From an uncultured Armatimonadota bacterium (lineage in GTDB: Bacteria; Armatimonadota; Armatimonadia; Armatimonadales; Armatimonadaceae), in contig CAIVZM010000028.1 in assembly GCA_903910385.1 (NCBI GenBank), forward strand, positions 1 through 64,000: a stretch of DNA of 64,000 nucleotides, in the 5' to 3' direction. The position numbers were made by a program, and so were the translations under genes. Shown here one piece after another: positions 42,320 to 50,687 of this stretch. Position 1 is the first letter of the stretch; every line of letters begins with the position of its first letter. The notes beneath the pieces were generated by a model. The model saw only the letters and a list, made by a program, of their open reading frames with translations, was not told the origin of the DNA and ran no database searches.

Positions 42320-44299
42320 ATGTCTGATTTAAAAACGCCAGAGGTTGCTCTCGCTGGAGGCGCGCCCAGTCGGGCGACGAGCCCCGATGAAGATTTCAGT
42401 CGCCGGATGGGGATTGCATTAGCCGCATCTCTGGGAATCAATTTTCTATTATTTGCTGGAACGGGTCTTCTTGCTGATTCTATGGAACGTGCTAAAGAAG
42501 CCGCTCCAGTTCAGATCACGATGCGTCCTGCAGTGATTGTTCCTGCAACGCCCACGCCCGCGCCCGCCGTAGTTCCCACACCCGTAGCTGCAACGCCTGT
42601 TCCTGCAACGCCTCGTGCAGAGCGGCCGACGCCAGCGCCAGCGACGCCTCGTCCCACTCCTGTGGCGGCGACTCCGATCCCGGTTCGACCGACGCCAGCG
42701 CCAGCGACGCCTCGTCCTACTCCTATGGCAGCGACTCCCCCGCCCGCCCCGGCATTGACGCAGAAAAATATCGCTCGAACGACCGCGGCAGTCGCTACCG
42801 CCGCAGTGGCTACCGCCGCTGTAACACGGACGGCGAATGCAGTCCAGCGACCATCCACAACTCAAGCGGTTGATATCAAGAACACTGCCCTTGCCGCTCA
42901 ACCGACGAATGTGACTCAGACCACGATTACCCCGGCGATGAAACGGGAATTAGAAACTCTGCGTCCTACCTCCGCTCAACCGCTCCTTGGAACGCAACGA
43001 GGAACGACATTCGTCGCCAAGTCTCCAACCTCATCCAGCGGAACTGTCAATATTTCCGCGACTACCGCCCGAACAAACTCTGTCAGCGGTCGAACGGTGA
43101 GCGCCGCTCCCGCATCCGTTTCCGGAACGTTGAATCCGGTAACTGTTCAACCGGAAGCCCGCTCGACTCTGTCCGGCGATACGAGGCAGATAACCACTGT
43201 CCGTGGAGTCGCCAGTAGCGCGAAGGGACGCACTTCGGTGGTAACAATGAGTGCGAAATCATCGGAAGTAAGCCCATCCTCTTTTGTCGTCCAGACAGGT
43301 GGCTCTATCAAGGCGGGTGTCGCTACGGCGCGGCAAGGCGGTTCTGGAACGACGGCGATTGCGGCGGTTGCAGGCGCTCCGACGGCTATCTCTACATCAG
43401 GTGAATATGCTGTTTATGCCCCTCAGGTAGAAACCCGAGGCGTGATCGGAATTCGTGGAACCGCGCGTTCGCCTGTGGGTAGCCGGGTTACGGAATTACA
43501 GCAGAAGGGCGATATCGGACAGGTTGTAGCTGGAACTGCCGTTCTCGCTGCCGCCCCCAGTGGACGGGCTGCGTCGACCACGCAAGCGCGTGCGGCGGCA
43601 TCCGCCGCGAATGTTGCTGGCGTCGAATTGGCGGCTAGACCGGGCGACGGCGTCGGTGGTGGCGCTGTGCGAGGAGAAACCCGTGATACTGAAGCTGTCG
43701 CCGTTCGCGGCTCCGGTGGTACGGGGCAGGCAAGCAAGTCCGTCCGTGTGGGCGGTGGCGTTGGCAATGGGCCGCGAGGTAGTGAAGCTGGGTCAGTTGC
43801 CGGGGTCGCCAATGGCGTTGCTGGCGGAACTCCCAGCAGGGGCGGGACTGTTGGCGCGCGCGCCGCTCAGGCAGGTTCCGTCAACGCGGCGGCGGGTGGC
43901 GGCGCAAAAGCGGTAGACAATGTTTCGGAGAAGACGACTGCTGTCGCTGCCAAAACAGTGGAACGCAAAGTCGTCAATCTTGATCCGGACCTCGGTCAAT
44001 CAGAATTGGATCTGCCCGGTAAAGTGAATACCCAGGTAGCGGCAAAACCGGTTTCTCGTGGCAGTTTCGATCTGCCGGACAACCTGCGCTCCATGCCTTT
44101 CAAGGGAAGCGTCACCATCCGTGTGACCGTAGATGCAAACGGTAGCCATACGGAAGAGGTTACGGACGGTTCCGGAAACGCCAGCATGGATCAGGCGGCC
44201 CTCGCTTATATGAAGCGCTGGCGATGGGAAGCGGCGAAGCAGGATGGCAAAACTGTCCGAAGCGTTACCACTGTCAAGTTGCCTATCGAAATAAAATAG
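42320..44299 (+). CDS. tonB: Long TonB protein
   Basis: 659 residues, against about 240 for E. coli TonB. A short cytoplasmic start and one membrane helix (MGIALAASLGINFLLFAGTGLLAD, about 30-53) precede a Pro/Thr/Ala-rich rigid stretch (78-145), a very long low-complexity Ala/Gly/Thr/Ser region (150-560) and a TonB C-terminal domain (DLPDNLRSMPFKGSVTIRV.. DQAALAYMKRWRWEAAKQDGK, about 570-659). It spans the periplasm to contact receptors. Follows exbD; a hairpin (42167-42183) lies between. It could serve as a second kind of TonB for a thick envelope. Confidence 0.85.
   Translation: MSDLKTPEVALAGGAPSRATSPDEDFSRRMGIALAASLGINFLLFAGTGLLADSMERAKEAAPVQITMRPAVIVPATPTPAPAVVPTPVAATPVPATPRAERPTPAPATPRPTPVAATPIPVRPTPAPATPRPTPMAATPPPAPALTQKNIARTTAAVATAAVATAAVTRTANAVQRPSTTQAVDIKNTALAAQPTNVTQTTITPAMKRELETLRPTSAQPLLGTQRGTTFVAKSPTSSSGTVNISATTARTNSVSGRTVSAAPASVSGTLNPVTVQPEARSTLSGDTRQITTVRGVASSAKGRTSVVTMSAKSSEVSPSSFVVQTGGSIKAGVATARQGGSGTTAIAAVAGAPTAISTSGEYAVYAPQVETRGVIGIRGTARSPVGSRVTELQQKGDIGQVVAGTAVLAAAPSGRAASTTQARAAASAANVAGVELAARPGDGVGGGAVRGETRDTEAVAVRGSGGTGQASKSVRVGGGVGNGPRGSEAGSVAGVANGVAGGTPSRGGTVGARAAQAGSVNAAAGGGAKAVDNVSEKTTAVAAKTVERKVVNLDPDLGQSELDLPGKVNTQVAAKPVSRGSFDLPDNLRSMPFKGSVTIRVTVDANGSHTEEVTDGSGNASMDQAALAYMKRWRWEAAKQDGKTVRSVTTVKLPIEIK
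42626..42751 (+). repeat. 63-bp tandem repeat in tonB
   Basis: Two copies start at 42626 and 42689 and encode PTPAPATPRPTPVAATP.. and PTPAPATPRPTPMAATP.. In frame and Pro-rich; it lengthens the rigid stretch. The last few bases of the second copy diverge. Confidence 0.75.
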
Positions 44300-44316
44300 G
44301 GAAGCCATTCCCTCTC

Positions 44317-44352
44317 AAAAGGCGACTTCGCTCGAAGCGAAGTCGCCTTTTC
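44317..44352 (+). terminator. Terminator of the Ton operon
   Basis: Perfect stem ggcgacttcgct (44321-44332) with agcgaagtcgcc (44336-44347), preceded by AAAA and followed by TTTTCT. Confidence 0.9.
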
Positions 44353-44390
44353 TGTCGGTACTCGGAATTTCGTCCTTGCGACTCCTCCAC

Positions 44391-44396
44391 TATACT
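44391..44396 (+). promoter_or_regulatory. -10 box of the HAD gene, leaderless
   Basis: TATACT ends five bases before the ATG at 44402. No Shine-Dalgarno. Confidence 0.45.
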
Positions 44397-44401
44397 GAAA
44401 A

Positions 44402-45079
44402 ATGATGCGTCTTCCTGACTACTCTGCGGTATTGTTCGATCTTGACGGGACACTGGTTCGCACCTTCATTGATTTTCCGGCGATGCGAGAAGATATGCAC
44501 TATCTTGCCAGGAAGCGGAATCAGGAAGCCGCAGTCGGCGATACCGATGATATCCTTGAAATGGCGGCGCGACTGAGGGAGCATGGCGGAGAATCTCTTT
44601 ACGCGGAAGCGATGCGCTTGCTGATTCAACGAGAGGAAGAAGGGTGCGCAAATCCGGAGAGAATCGACGGCGCTTCCGAGTTACTGTACCTGCTGAGGGA
44701 TAAGCTGGGCGTCAAAGTCGCAATTATCACCCGCAATTGTCGCTCGGTGTCGGAAAAGCTACTGGAACGGATGAATTTACCGCATGATTTGCTGGTGGCT
44801 CGCGAAGATACCGCCGAGTTCAAACCCCATCCGGAACCTGTATTGAGGGCATGCCGCAACTTCTTGACTCCACCATCGAAAGCGATAATGGTAGGAGACC
44901 TCTGGGCGGACATCGCTTCTGGAAGCGCCGCTGGCGTCGTCTCCACTATCGGCATTCGCTGGCCGTATCTTCCAAAAGATCGGTTTGACCGTTGCCCGCC
45001 GGATTTCCTCGTTGAATCACTGCTCGATGTGAGCCTTCTTCTGATAAACGAACGGACGCCCGATTCAGGGTCAGACTAA
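44402..45079 (+). CDS. HAD family hydrolase (phosphoglycolate phosphatase-like)
   Basis: 225 residues. HAD motif I is FDLDGTLVR (Asp nucleophile), motif II is IITRN, motif III is KPHPEP and motif IV is VGDLWADI. A helical cap lies at about 20-90. The substrate is a small phosphate ester but cannot be named. The 3' end overlaps the 3' end of the dGTPase gene by nine bases. The mRNA is probably leaderless. Confidence 0.87.
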   Translation: MMRLPDYSAVLFDLDGTLVRTFIDFPAMREDMHYLARKRNQEAAVGDTDDILEMAARLREHGGESLYAEAMRLLIQREEEGCANPERIDGASELLYLLRDKLGVKVAIITRNCRSVSEKLLERMNLPHDLLVAREDTAEFKPHPEPVLRACRNFLTPPSKAIMVGDLWADIASGSAAGVVSTIGIRWPYLPKDRFDRCPPDFLVESLLDVSLLLINERTPDSGSD

Positions 45080-46147
45080 TCCGCCTGTGCGCCATTCGCG
45101 AGGAAAGAAGTGGGTCAGGAACATCTCTCCGGCGTAGCGGTCGGTCATACCTGCAATATAATCGAGAACGATTTGAGCGCGATCATGGACATTCATCTCC
45201 GCTGCGGAAGCGCGATGACCGCCCATACGTTCAGGCTGCGCCATATAGAGACGGAAAAGCTGCTTCAGCATTTCGCTTCCCTTCGCTAACTCCTCTTTTG
45301 CGGCGTTCTTTTGCAAATAGACATTCTCGTAGAGATAGTCCTTGAGCGCATTGGTCGCTCCCAGTACGGGTTCGCCCATAGCGACCACCGGTCGATCCAG
45401 AGAAGTCTCTATCACGTTCAGGACCATTGTCGTGATACGGTCGCCATGTGTGTGACCGAGAATGTCCATAGCATCCTGAGGAAGATCTGCTGGATTCAGA
45501 ATGCCTGCCCGTGTGGCGTCATCGATATCGTGATTGACATAGGCGATACGGTCGCAAATCCGGACGACAGACGCTTCTAACGGCAAGCCCGCCATTTTCT
45601 CGGAGGTTCCTTCCGCGTCCTGTAAGTCCGCCTTGCCTTTGGAATGACCCAGGATTCCTTCTCGCGTCTCGAACGTCAGATTCAGACCTGCGCCCTGCTT
45701 TTCCAGAACATCCACAACCCGCAGGGATTGCTCATAGTGACGAAAATGCTCCTCGGGCAAATATTCGCGCAGGGCTTCATCCAGCGCTTCTTCGCCTTCA
45801 TGACCAAAGGGTGGATGTCCCATATCATGAGCAAGCGCAATCGCTTCGGTCAGATCCTCATTGAGACGAAGCGCTCGCGCTACCGTGCGAGAGATTTGCG
45901 CCACTTCGAGCGTATGCGTCAATCGGGTTCGATAATGGTCACCTTCCGGGTCCAGAAAAACCTGCGTCTTATGTTTCAAACGCCGAAATGCCTTACTGTG
46001 TAAGACCCGGTCGCGGTCCCGCTGAAACGCCGTTCGAATGGGATCTTCCTCTTCGTCTCTCAACCGTCCCCGTGAATCTGCCGCCTTTGTGGCATAAGGA
46101 CTCAGGGTATCCCGCTCCTGTCGCTCGGTACGCTCTCGAATCGTCAT
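45071..46147 (-). CDS. dgt: Deoxyguanosinetriphosphate triphosphohydrolase-like HD protein
   Basis: 358 residues. The HD metal site is seen in RLTHTLEVAQ and LAHDMGHPPFGHEGEEAL, followed by the dGTPase C-terminal pattern (EASVVRICDRIAYVNHDIDDA). N-terminal DPIRTAFQRDRDRVLHSKAFRRLKHKTQVF is family-typical. Members remove triphosphate from dNTPs to control pools. TATAAT (46154-46159) ends six bases before the ATG, so the mRNA looks leaderless. Confidence 0.92.
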   Translation of the reverse strand: MTIRERTERQERDTLSPYATKAADSRGRLRDEEEDPIRTAFQRDRDRVLHSKAFRRLKHKTQVFLDPEGDHYRTRLTHTLEVAQISRTVARALRLNEDLTEAIALAHDMGHPPFGHEGEEALDEALREYLPEEHFRHYEQSLRVVDVLEKQGAGLNLTFETREGILGHSKGKADLQDAEGTSEKMAGLPLEASVVRICDRIAYVNHDIDDATRAGILNPADLPQDAMDILGHTHGDRITTMVLNVIETSLDRPVVAMGEPVLGATNALKDYLYENVYLQKNAAKEELAKGSEMLKQLFRLYMAQPERMGGHRASAAEMNVHDRAQIVLDYIAGMTDRYAGEMFLTHFFPREWRTGGLV

Positions 46148-46153
46148 AAAAAT

Positions 46154-46159
46154 ATTATA
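46154..46159 (-). promoter_or_regulatory. -10 box of dgt, leaderless
   Basis: Minus-strand TATAAT six bases before the dgt ATG; no ribosome site. The -35 is weak. Confidence 0.5.
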
Positions 46160-46279
46160 CCTGTATCCCGGTAAAACGCGTTTAGCGTCCGCATGTCCCC
46201 GGACGATATAAGAGTGACTCGCTGATGCGACCGGGAAACTCGGTCAGACTTTACCGGCGAGAAGAAAGGAGGCAGCCTC

Positions 46280-46324
46280 ATGCGCATTCAGCGCAAGCCT
46301 GTCTCCGGGAACGGGCGCTTCTAA
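46280..46324 (+). CDS. Possible 14-residue leader peptide
   Basis: Reads MRIQRKPVSGNGRF. AAAGGAGG (46265-46272) lies seven bases before the ATG, one of the best ribosome sites in the window. The peptide is basic and has no known relatives. It is inside a structured region that ends in a terminator. Chance is possible for such a short frame. Confidence 0.3.
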   Translation: MRIQRKPVSGNGRF

Positions 46325-46389
46325 TCGCTTCCGCGCCGTCGGCGCGCAGATGGTACGAAGCGGCTTTGGAAGGCAATTATCCCGGAAAG

Positions 46390-46421
46390 GCGCGGGGCGG
46401 ACTGGTTCCGTCCCGCGCTTT
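46390..46421. terminator. Terminator hairpin after the DUF2752 gene
   Basis: Stem gcgcggggcgga (46390-46401) with tccgtcccgcgc (46407-46418), one G-T pair, loop ctggt. TTT follows on the plus strand and CTTTCC on the minus strand. It can end the DUF2752 transcript or the candidate RNA on the other strand. Confidence 0.65.
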
Positions 46422-46436
46422 CATAAGTTTCAACCT

Positions 46437-46895
46437 TCAGGGTAGGGGAACCCATCCCGCCAATCGCACTATCCAGACCCCAAAGATAAGAACGAGGCCG
46501 ATGTACCCGCTAATGGTTACCAGAGATTGCGGCAGGGAAATCCGCCGCAAGGCAGGAATGCGATAAAGCGATGCGCCAATCAAACCTGCGAATGCCAGCG
46601 GCCCCAGAAGATGAAAATGGATCGCTGCCGCAAAATTGCCGTGAGCGCAACAAACCAGAGAGCGAGTGATGCCGCAACCGGGGCAGGGAATGCCGGTGTA
46701 ACGTCGAAACAGACACAAAGTCGGAATTCCTGCGATTGTCGCCGCTCCAGCATCCGGCGCGGGAACGAACGCCAGTACGATCAGCAAAAATGGCGCTGCG
46801 CCTACCGCAATGAAAAATCGCTTGATCCGCTCCCGGAAAGGAACGGCATCCGAGCGGAGAGCCTCAGTTGGGGATTCGTTGCTCCGGGATGGCAT
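46437..46895 (-). CDS. DUF2752 membrane protein
   Basis: About 152 residues from the ATG at 46895 (an ATG four codons earlier is possible). It carries the DUF2752 hallmark CLFRRYTGIPCPGCGITRSL, with three or four hydrophobic segments (AAPFLLIVLAFV, FHLLGPLAFAGLIGASLY, GYIGLVLIFGVWIV). Function is unknown in the family. The start overlaps the end of the DUF4234 gene by about 30 bases, so the two are co-transcribed; such pairs are common. Confidence 0.85.
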   Translation of the reverse strand: MPSRSNESPTEALRSDAVPFRERIKRFFIAVGAAPFLLIVLAFVPAPDAGAATIAGIPTLCLFRRYTGIPCPGCGITRSLVCCAHGNFAAAIHFHLLGPLAFAGLIGASLYRIPALRRISLPQSLVTISGYIGLVLIFGVWIVRLAGWVPLP

Positions 46896-47238
46896 TCCAT
46901 ACCTCATTCAATTGATTTTGCTGAATCAAAGCATTGACAATGCCGAACCCCACGATATCCAGCGCAAGATATAAAACGCCGTTGTCAGTTTGACGAATAC
47001 CCACACGGTTTTGCATCTTGACGATTTTCTGTGCCATCTTATAATCCCAGTAAAGCGTGTAGATGCCGCAGGTCAACAAGAACAGGGCAACCTCTAACCC
47101 GGGGGATGTATCGGGCTCACCCAGAAATTCCTGAGTCTCGGCGGACGCCTGGTAGACCCAGTAAAGATAATAAACGCCAAAAGTCAGGATGCTTAAAATC
47201 AGAACTAATGCAGGTTCTCGCTTCTCTCCGAGTTTCAT
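46864..47238 (-). CDS. DUF4234 membrane protein
   Basis: 124 residues. It has the alternating pattern of DUF4234 (LILSILTFGVYYLYWVYQ.. LFLLTCGIYTLYWDYKMAQKI.. GIRQTDNGVLYLALDIVGFGIVNALIQQNQLNEVW), with two tyrosine-tryptophan rich helices ending in YWxY. Its role is unknown. Upstream of, and overlapping, the DUF2752 gene. Confidence 0.85.
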   Translation of the reverse strand: MKLGEKREPALVLILSILTFGVYYLYWVYQASAETQEFLGEPDTSPGLEVALFLLTCGIYTLYWDYKMAQKIVKMQNRVGIRQTDNGVLYLALDIVGFGIVNALIQQNQLNEVWNAIPEQRIPN

Positions 47239-47363
47239 AGATTCCTTTATCCTTTGAATAGTTTCCGTAATCAGTGATTCTGACGTAGACTTCCTGTGAA
47301 AGTTGCGTTTCCGTAGCCGAAATTCCGGTTAAGCCGAAAAGCTATTGCTCCTCCCGTTTACGA

Positions 47364-47369
47364 TATAAT
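47364..47369 (+). promoter_or_regulatory. -10 box of the MBL gene, leaderless
   Basis: TATAAT ends six bases before the ATG at 47376; no ribosome site. Confidence 0.5.
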
Positions 47370-47375
47370 CTTTTC

Positions 47376-48215
47376 ATGCCCCATAGGTTCGACGCTTCCG
47401 CTTCGCCGACGATTCGCGTTACAGTGCTAGGGTCAGGAACTTCTACCGGGGTTCCACTGATTGGATGCAGTTGTCCTGTCTGTCTCTCTTCCGAACCGCG
47501 CAATAAACGGTTACGTGCCTCTATTGCCATAGAATTGATAAGTGATACCGGTGCGGTGCGGACTATCCTCATCGATACCACGCCTGATTTACGTATGCAG
47601 GCGCTTCGCGCCCCGCTCAAACGTGTGGACGCCGTTCTCATGACTCACACCCATGCCGACCATATCTTCGGGATGGATGATCTCCGGCAGTTCAACTACC
47701 GTCAGCGAGACCCCATCCCGGTCTATGGTACTGCGTCCACACTGGCGACTTTGCGTCAGGTATTTTCTTACTGCTTTACCGAAGGGCAGATGGGCGGCGG
47801 TAAACCTCGTCTGGAACTCCAAGAGATAGAAGCCAGTCTGGAAACTCCCTTCGAGGTTTGTGGCGTTTCTGTGCGACCGTTGCCGGTATGGCATGGAAAC
47901 TTGCCAGTTCTGGGCTACAAATTCGGGGAATCTTTCGCATATGTGACTGACGTTTCACGTATCCCGCCGGAAACGATGGAGGCATTGCGTAACCTGGATA
48001 TTCTCATTCTGGATGCCGTGCGCCACGAACCGCATGCAACGCACTTTTCGCTTCCGGAAGCGCTGGATACGCTTCGCGAACTGAAGCCACGTCGCGCTTT
48101 CCTTACCCATCTGTCCCACGATTTTGATCACTATGCCACAACGGCGGCATTATCAGACGGCGTCTCCCTTGCATATGACGGATTAACGTTCGAAGTGACG
48201 GGAAGCGGAAAATAA
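47376..48215 (+). CDS. MBL-fold metallo-hydrolase
   Basis: 279 residues. Opens with VTVLGSGTSTGVPLIGCSCPVCLSS, the GTS and Cys pattern of the PhnP-like/RNase-Z-related group. The metal site is TAHTH-type MTHTHADHIFGMDD, then His in PVWHGN, Asp in YVTDVS and His in FLTHLSHDFDH. PhnP acts on cyclic phosphodiesters; the substrate here is not proven. DUF58 protein gene begins three bases after the stop. Confidence 0.88.
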   Translation: MPHRFDASASPTIRVTVLGSGTSTGVPLIGCSCPVCLSSEPRNKRLRASIAIELISDTGAVRTILIDTTPDLRMQALRAPLKRVDAVLMTHTHADHIFGMDDLRQFNYRQRDPIPVYGTASTLATLRQVFSYCFTEGQMGGGKPRLELQEIEASLETPFEVCGVSVRPLPVWHGNLPVLGYKFGESFAYVTDVSRIPPETMEALRNLDILILDAVRHEPHATHFSLPEALDTLRELKPRRAFLTHLSHDFDHYATTAALSDGVSLAYDGLTFEVTGSGK

Positions 48216-48218
48216 CTC

Positions 48219-49541
48219 ATGGTATTTACCCCCCGCTTTCTCTGGCTGGTAGCTGCAGGTATCCTTCCTTTGCTACTCTCGGGATGGTATCCCGCTCTGG
48301 TGATCGTTGGGGCGGTTTGGAATGTGGTTCTTGTCGCCGCAGCCATCGCGGACTACCAGTTTTGCGCGGTTCCGGAACGGTCTCTTGAAGTGACCCGACA
48401 GGCGGACGATAAACTTTCCGTAGCGACGGAAAACGCCGTGACGCTTCGTATTCGTAACATCACGCCGCATCGTCTTGTAATGACCATCCGCGACGAACCG
48501 CCTGCCGATTTCCCCCTATCGGAGGGAGAGATCCGGCAATGGAACGCTGTTCTCCCGGCATTTGGCGTTCGTGATTTTTGGTATTCTGTCACTCCTCCTG
48601 CCCGGGGAGATTTCCTTTTCGGTGATGTTTTCGTGCGGATATTGGGGCTGATGGGACTGATCCAGAGGCAGGGAAGGCTCTCCGCCACAGCAACCGTCGC
48701 CGTTTACCCTAATCTCAAAGCGGTCGGCGAATATGAATTGATGACGCGCCGCTTAGACCGTAGCCGCACTGGTCTGCGTCGTATCCGACTCTCCGGCGGA
48801 GGACGTGAATTTGCGGCGTTGCGTGAGTACACGCCCGACGATGAATACCGTACCATTGACTGGAAGGCGACCGCACGGCGCGGGAAAGTCATCTCCCGAA
48901 CCTATGAAGCGGAACGCTCTCAGGATATTCTCCTCCTGATCGATGAGGGACGATTGATGCGACAGGAAGTCGCGCATTCGCAAAAGCTGGATCATGTGGT
49001 CAATGCCGCCCTGATGTTGTCGCATGTCGTGGCAAGCGCCGATGATCGTGTGGGACTGCTGACATTCGCCGAAGAAGCCCGCGCCTGGATCGCGCCCCGA
49101 AGAGGACGGGCGCAGTCAGGCGCGATTCTAAACGCTCTTTACGCCTCTCGCGCGTTACCGGTGGAATCCGATTATCGCGCCGCTTTTCGTTTCCTGTCCG
49201 CACGCTGGCGCAAGCGTTCCCTCGCTGTTCTTTTTACGGATCTGAGCGACCCGGATTCCTCCAGCATTCTATTGAACGAAATTACAGGACTCGCTTCGAT
49301 GCATCTGGTCGTCTGCGTGGTCGTGCGTGACCCGCTGATTTCGGCTCGCGCCCGCCAGCCCGTTAGCGAAGCGTCGCAAGCGTACGAGCGGGCGGTGGCG
49401 GAGGAAGTGTTGGGGGAGCGACGTCGGGCATTGAATCTCCTCAAAAAACGCGGCGTTCTGGTAGTGGATGCCGAACCGAACGAACTATCCGCCGAACTGA
49501 TCTCCCGTTATCTGGAAGTGAAACAACGGTCGCTGATTTAG
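48219..49541 (+). CDS. DUF58 domain protein
   Basis: 440 residues. Two N-terminal membrane segments (FLWLVAAGILPLLLSGWYPALVIVGAVW) precede a beta domain (VTLRIRNITPHRLVMTIRDEPP) and the DUF58 core (EFAALREYTPDDEYRTIDWKATARRGKVISRTYEAERS) with a von Willebrand-like fold (DILLLIDEGRLM.., DRVGLLTFAE). These proteins are often next to MoxR ATPases and transglutaminases. Here the downstream AAA+ gene is broken. Translationally coupled to the MBL gene. Confidence 0.88.
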   Translation: MVFTPRFLWLVAAGILPLLLSGWYPALVIVGAVWNVVLVAAAIADYQFCAVPERSLEVTRQADDKLSVATENAVTLRIRNITPHRLVMTIRDEPPADFPLSEGEIRQWNAVLPAFGVRDFWYSVTPPARGDFLFGDVFVRILGLMGLIQRQGRLSATATVAVYPNLKAVGEYELMTRRLDRSRTGLRRIRLSGGGREFAALREYTPDDEYRTIDWKATARRGKVISRTYEAERSQDILLLIDEGRLMRQEVAHSQKLDHVVNAALMLSHVVASADDRVGLLTFAEEARAWIAPRRGRAQSGAILNALYASRALPVESDYRAAFRFLSARWRKRSLAVLFTDLSDPDSSSILLNEITGLASMHLVVCVVVRDPLISARARQPVSEASQAYERAVAEEVLGERRRALNLLKKRGVLVVDAEPNELSAELISRYLEVKQRSLI

Positions 49542-49623
49542 GCGTTTCTGACCGGTTGAGCTCCATATGACGCTATGTATTTAGCAGAATGTTCGCCATA
49601 CACAATAGTGATGGAGAAACGTA

Positions 49624-50155
49624 ATGGAAAATCCTGATTTCATTCTGAATGCCTTGAGCCAACCGCTTCCCGCGTTGCCATACATCGTTTCGCAAACCCT
49701 GAAAAAAGCGTTTCCGGAACGCGCTCTGCTGGAAGGCGACGCTTGTCCCTTTGACTTGACCCATCCATCGTTGATCGTCCCTCTCGATTTGACCGCAAAT
49801 ACCACTTTGAACTGCCGACTCCCCCGAAACGACACGACTATATCGCTCTGTGGAACAGTGAGCTACAGCAGGAACTACGCCTGAGCGAGGCGGGCATAGA
49901 CGCCATTGTTGGACTGACGGAAGAATCTCCTTCGCTTATCTTAAAGAGCTGTTCGTTTCTTCCATCATGGCATAGATTAATTCGCCGCATCGTGAGGGAG
50001 GAATGGATGATTTGATGCAAGCGCAGGTCGGCGTTTTGCGTGAACAGATGAACACCATGGCGCCGGAATATGTCGGTGACGCCTCTGGTGATGTCGATCC
50101 TATGTCGGAAGCCTTCAAAAACGCCGCTCGTATGATGCGCCGTTACCGTCGCTAA
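49624..50155 (+). pseudogene. Broken AAA+ ATPase gene
   Basis: The start (ATG 49624) reads MENPDFILNALSQPLPALPY to a stop at 49882. A second frame picks up HFELPTPPKRHDYIALWNSE.. GIDAIVGLTEESPS, close to the arginine-finger/lid region of AAA+ ATPases, where family members go on FSxAYLKELFxSA. A third frame gives YLKELFVSSIMA, then an in-frame TAG, then REGGMDDLMQAQVGVLREQM and ends at 50153-50155. Walker A and B are missing. At least two shifts and one stop; a large internal deletion is likely. Confidence 0.65.
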
Positions 50156-50198
50156 AACAGACGAGACAAAATATAATGGCGTTTGAGGAATAACCTGT

Positions 50199-50687
50199 TT
50201 GGAAGATCAAAATCATCGTCGCAGCGTCACGTTGCGCTTTCTGGCGGAACCGACCGATATCAATTTCGGCGGCAAAGTGCATGGCGGCGCGGTCATGAAA
50301 TGGATCGACCATGCCGGGTACGCCTGCGCCGCCCTGTGGAGCGGCCGATACTGCGTGACCGTGTATGTGGGTGGCATTCGGTTTTATCGACCGGTCTTTA
50401 TCGGTCATGTGGTGGAAGTTCGCGCCCGCTTGATCTACACCGGACGAACCAGTATGCACATCGCTGTGGATGTCTCTTCCGCCGACCCGCGTGAGGGCGT
50501 CCAGAATCAGACCACACACTGTGTGATTGTCTTTGTCGCCGTGGATGATGCCGGAACGCCGCAGGAAGTAACGCCGTGGAACCCCGTCGAATCTGAGGAT
50601 GTGGCTCTACGCGACTATGCCATCCGACTCATGGAACTCCGTAAGAGCATCGAAGAGCAAATGACGCCCTACCAGCCTAAAGGGTAA
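50199..50687 (+). CDS. Acyl-CoA thioesterase, hotdog fold
   Basis: 162 residues from a TTG at 50199 with GAGGA nine bases upstream and TATAAT at 50172-50177. [40 protein letters not shown] holds the family's active-site Asn and Asp region, then [34 protein letters not shown]. It resembles YciA/BACH thioesterases, which cleave acyl-CoA to the free acid. Its 3' end overlaps the GH95 gene by 11 bases. Confidence 0.88.
   Translation: MEDQNHRRSVTLRFLAEPTDINFGGKVHGGAVMKWIDHAGYACAALWSGRYCVTVYVGGIRFYRPVFIGHVVEVRARLIYTGRTSMHIAVDVSSADPREGVQNQTTHCVIVFVAVDDAGTPQEVTPWNPVESEDVALRDYAIRLMELRKSIEEQMTPYQPKG

Larger units (their letters stand above)
46207..46425 (+). ncRNA. Candidate structured RNA of unknown class
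   Basis: Several nested stems occur within about 200 bases: gaccg/cggtc near 46229-46245; tgcgc/gcgca near 46281-46295; ccggga (46305) with tcccgg (46380); cgcttc/gaagcg enclosing cgcgcc/ggcgcg near 46326-46362; and the final terminator stem. A weak TATAAG (46207-46212) begins it. It holds a 14-codon frame with an ideal ribosome site. The strand is not certain; the plus strand has the ribosome site. Confidence 0.35.

Noticed and set aside
46218-46246. Hammerhead-like CUGAUG..GAAAC
   Set aside because: GAAAC is inside the loop of a GACCG/CGGTC hairpin; stem II and the third helix are missing.
46240-46280. SRP RNA-like GGTCAG..GGAGGCAGC
   Set aside because: The spacing is about twice that of real SRP RNA, and the GGAA loop is missing.
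46390-46421. T-box-like GGCGGA..TCCGTCCC
   Set aside because: The T-box core GGUGGNACC is not present; no tRNA-synthetase or amino acid gene downstream.
46225-46566. 113-residue plus-strand frame
   Set aside because: It crosses a terminator and the DUF2752 gene on the other strand; composition is shadow-like.
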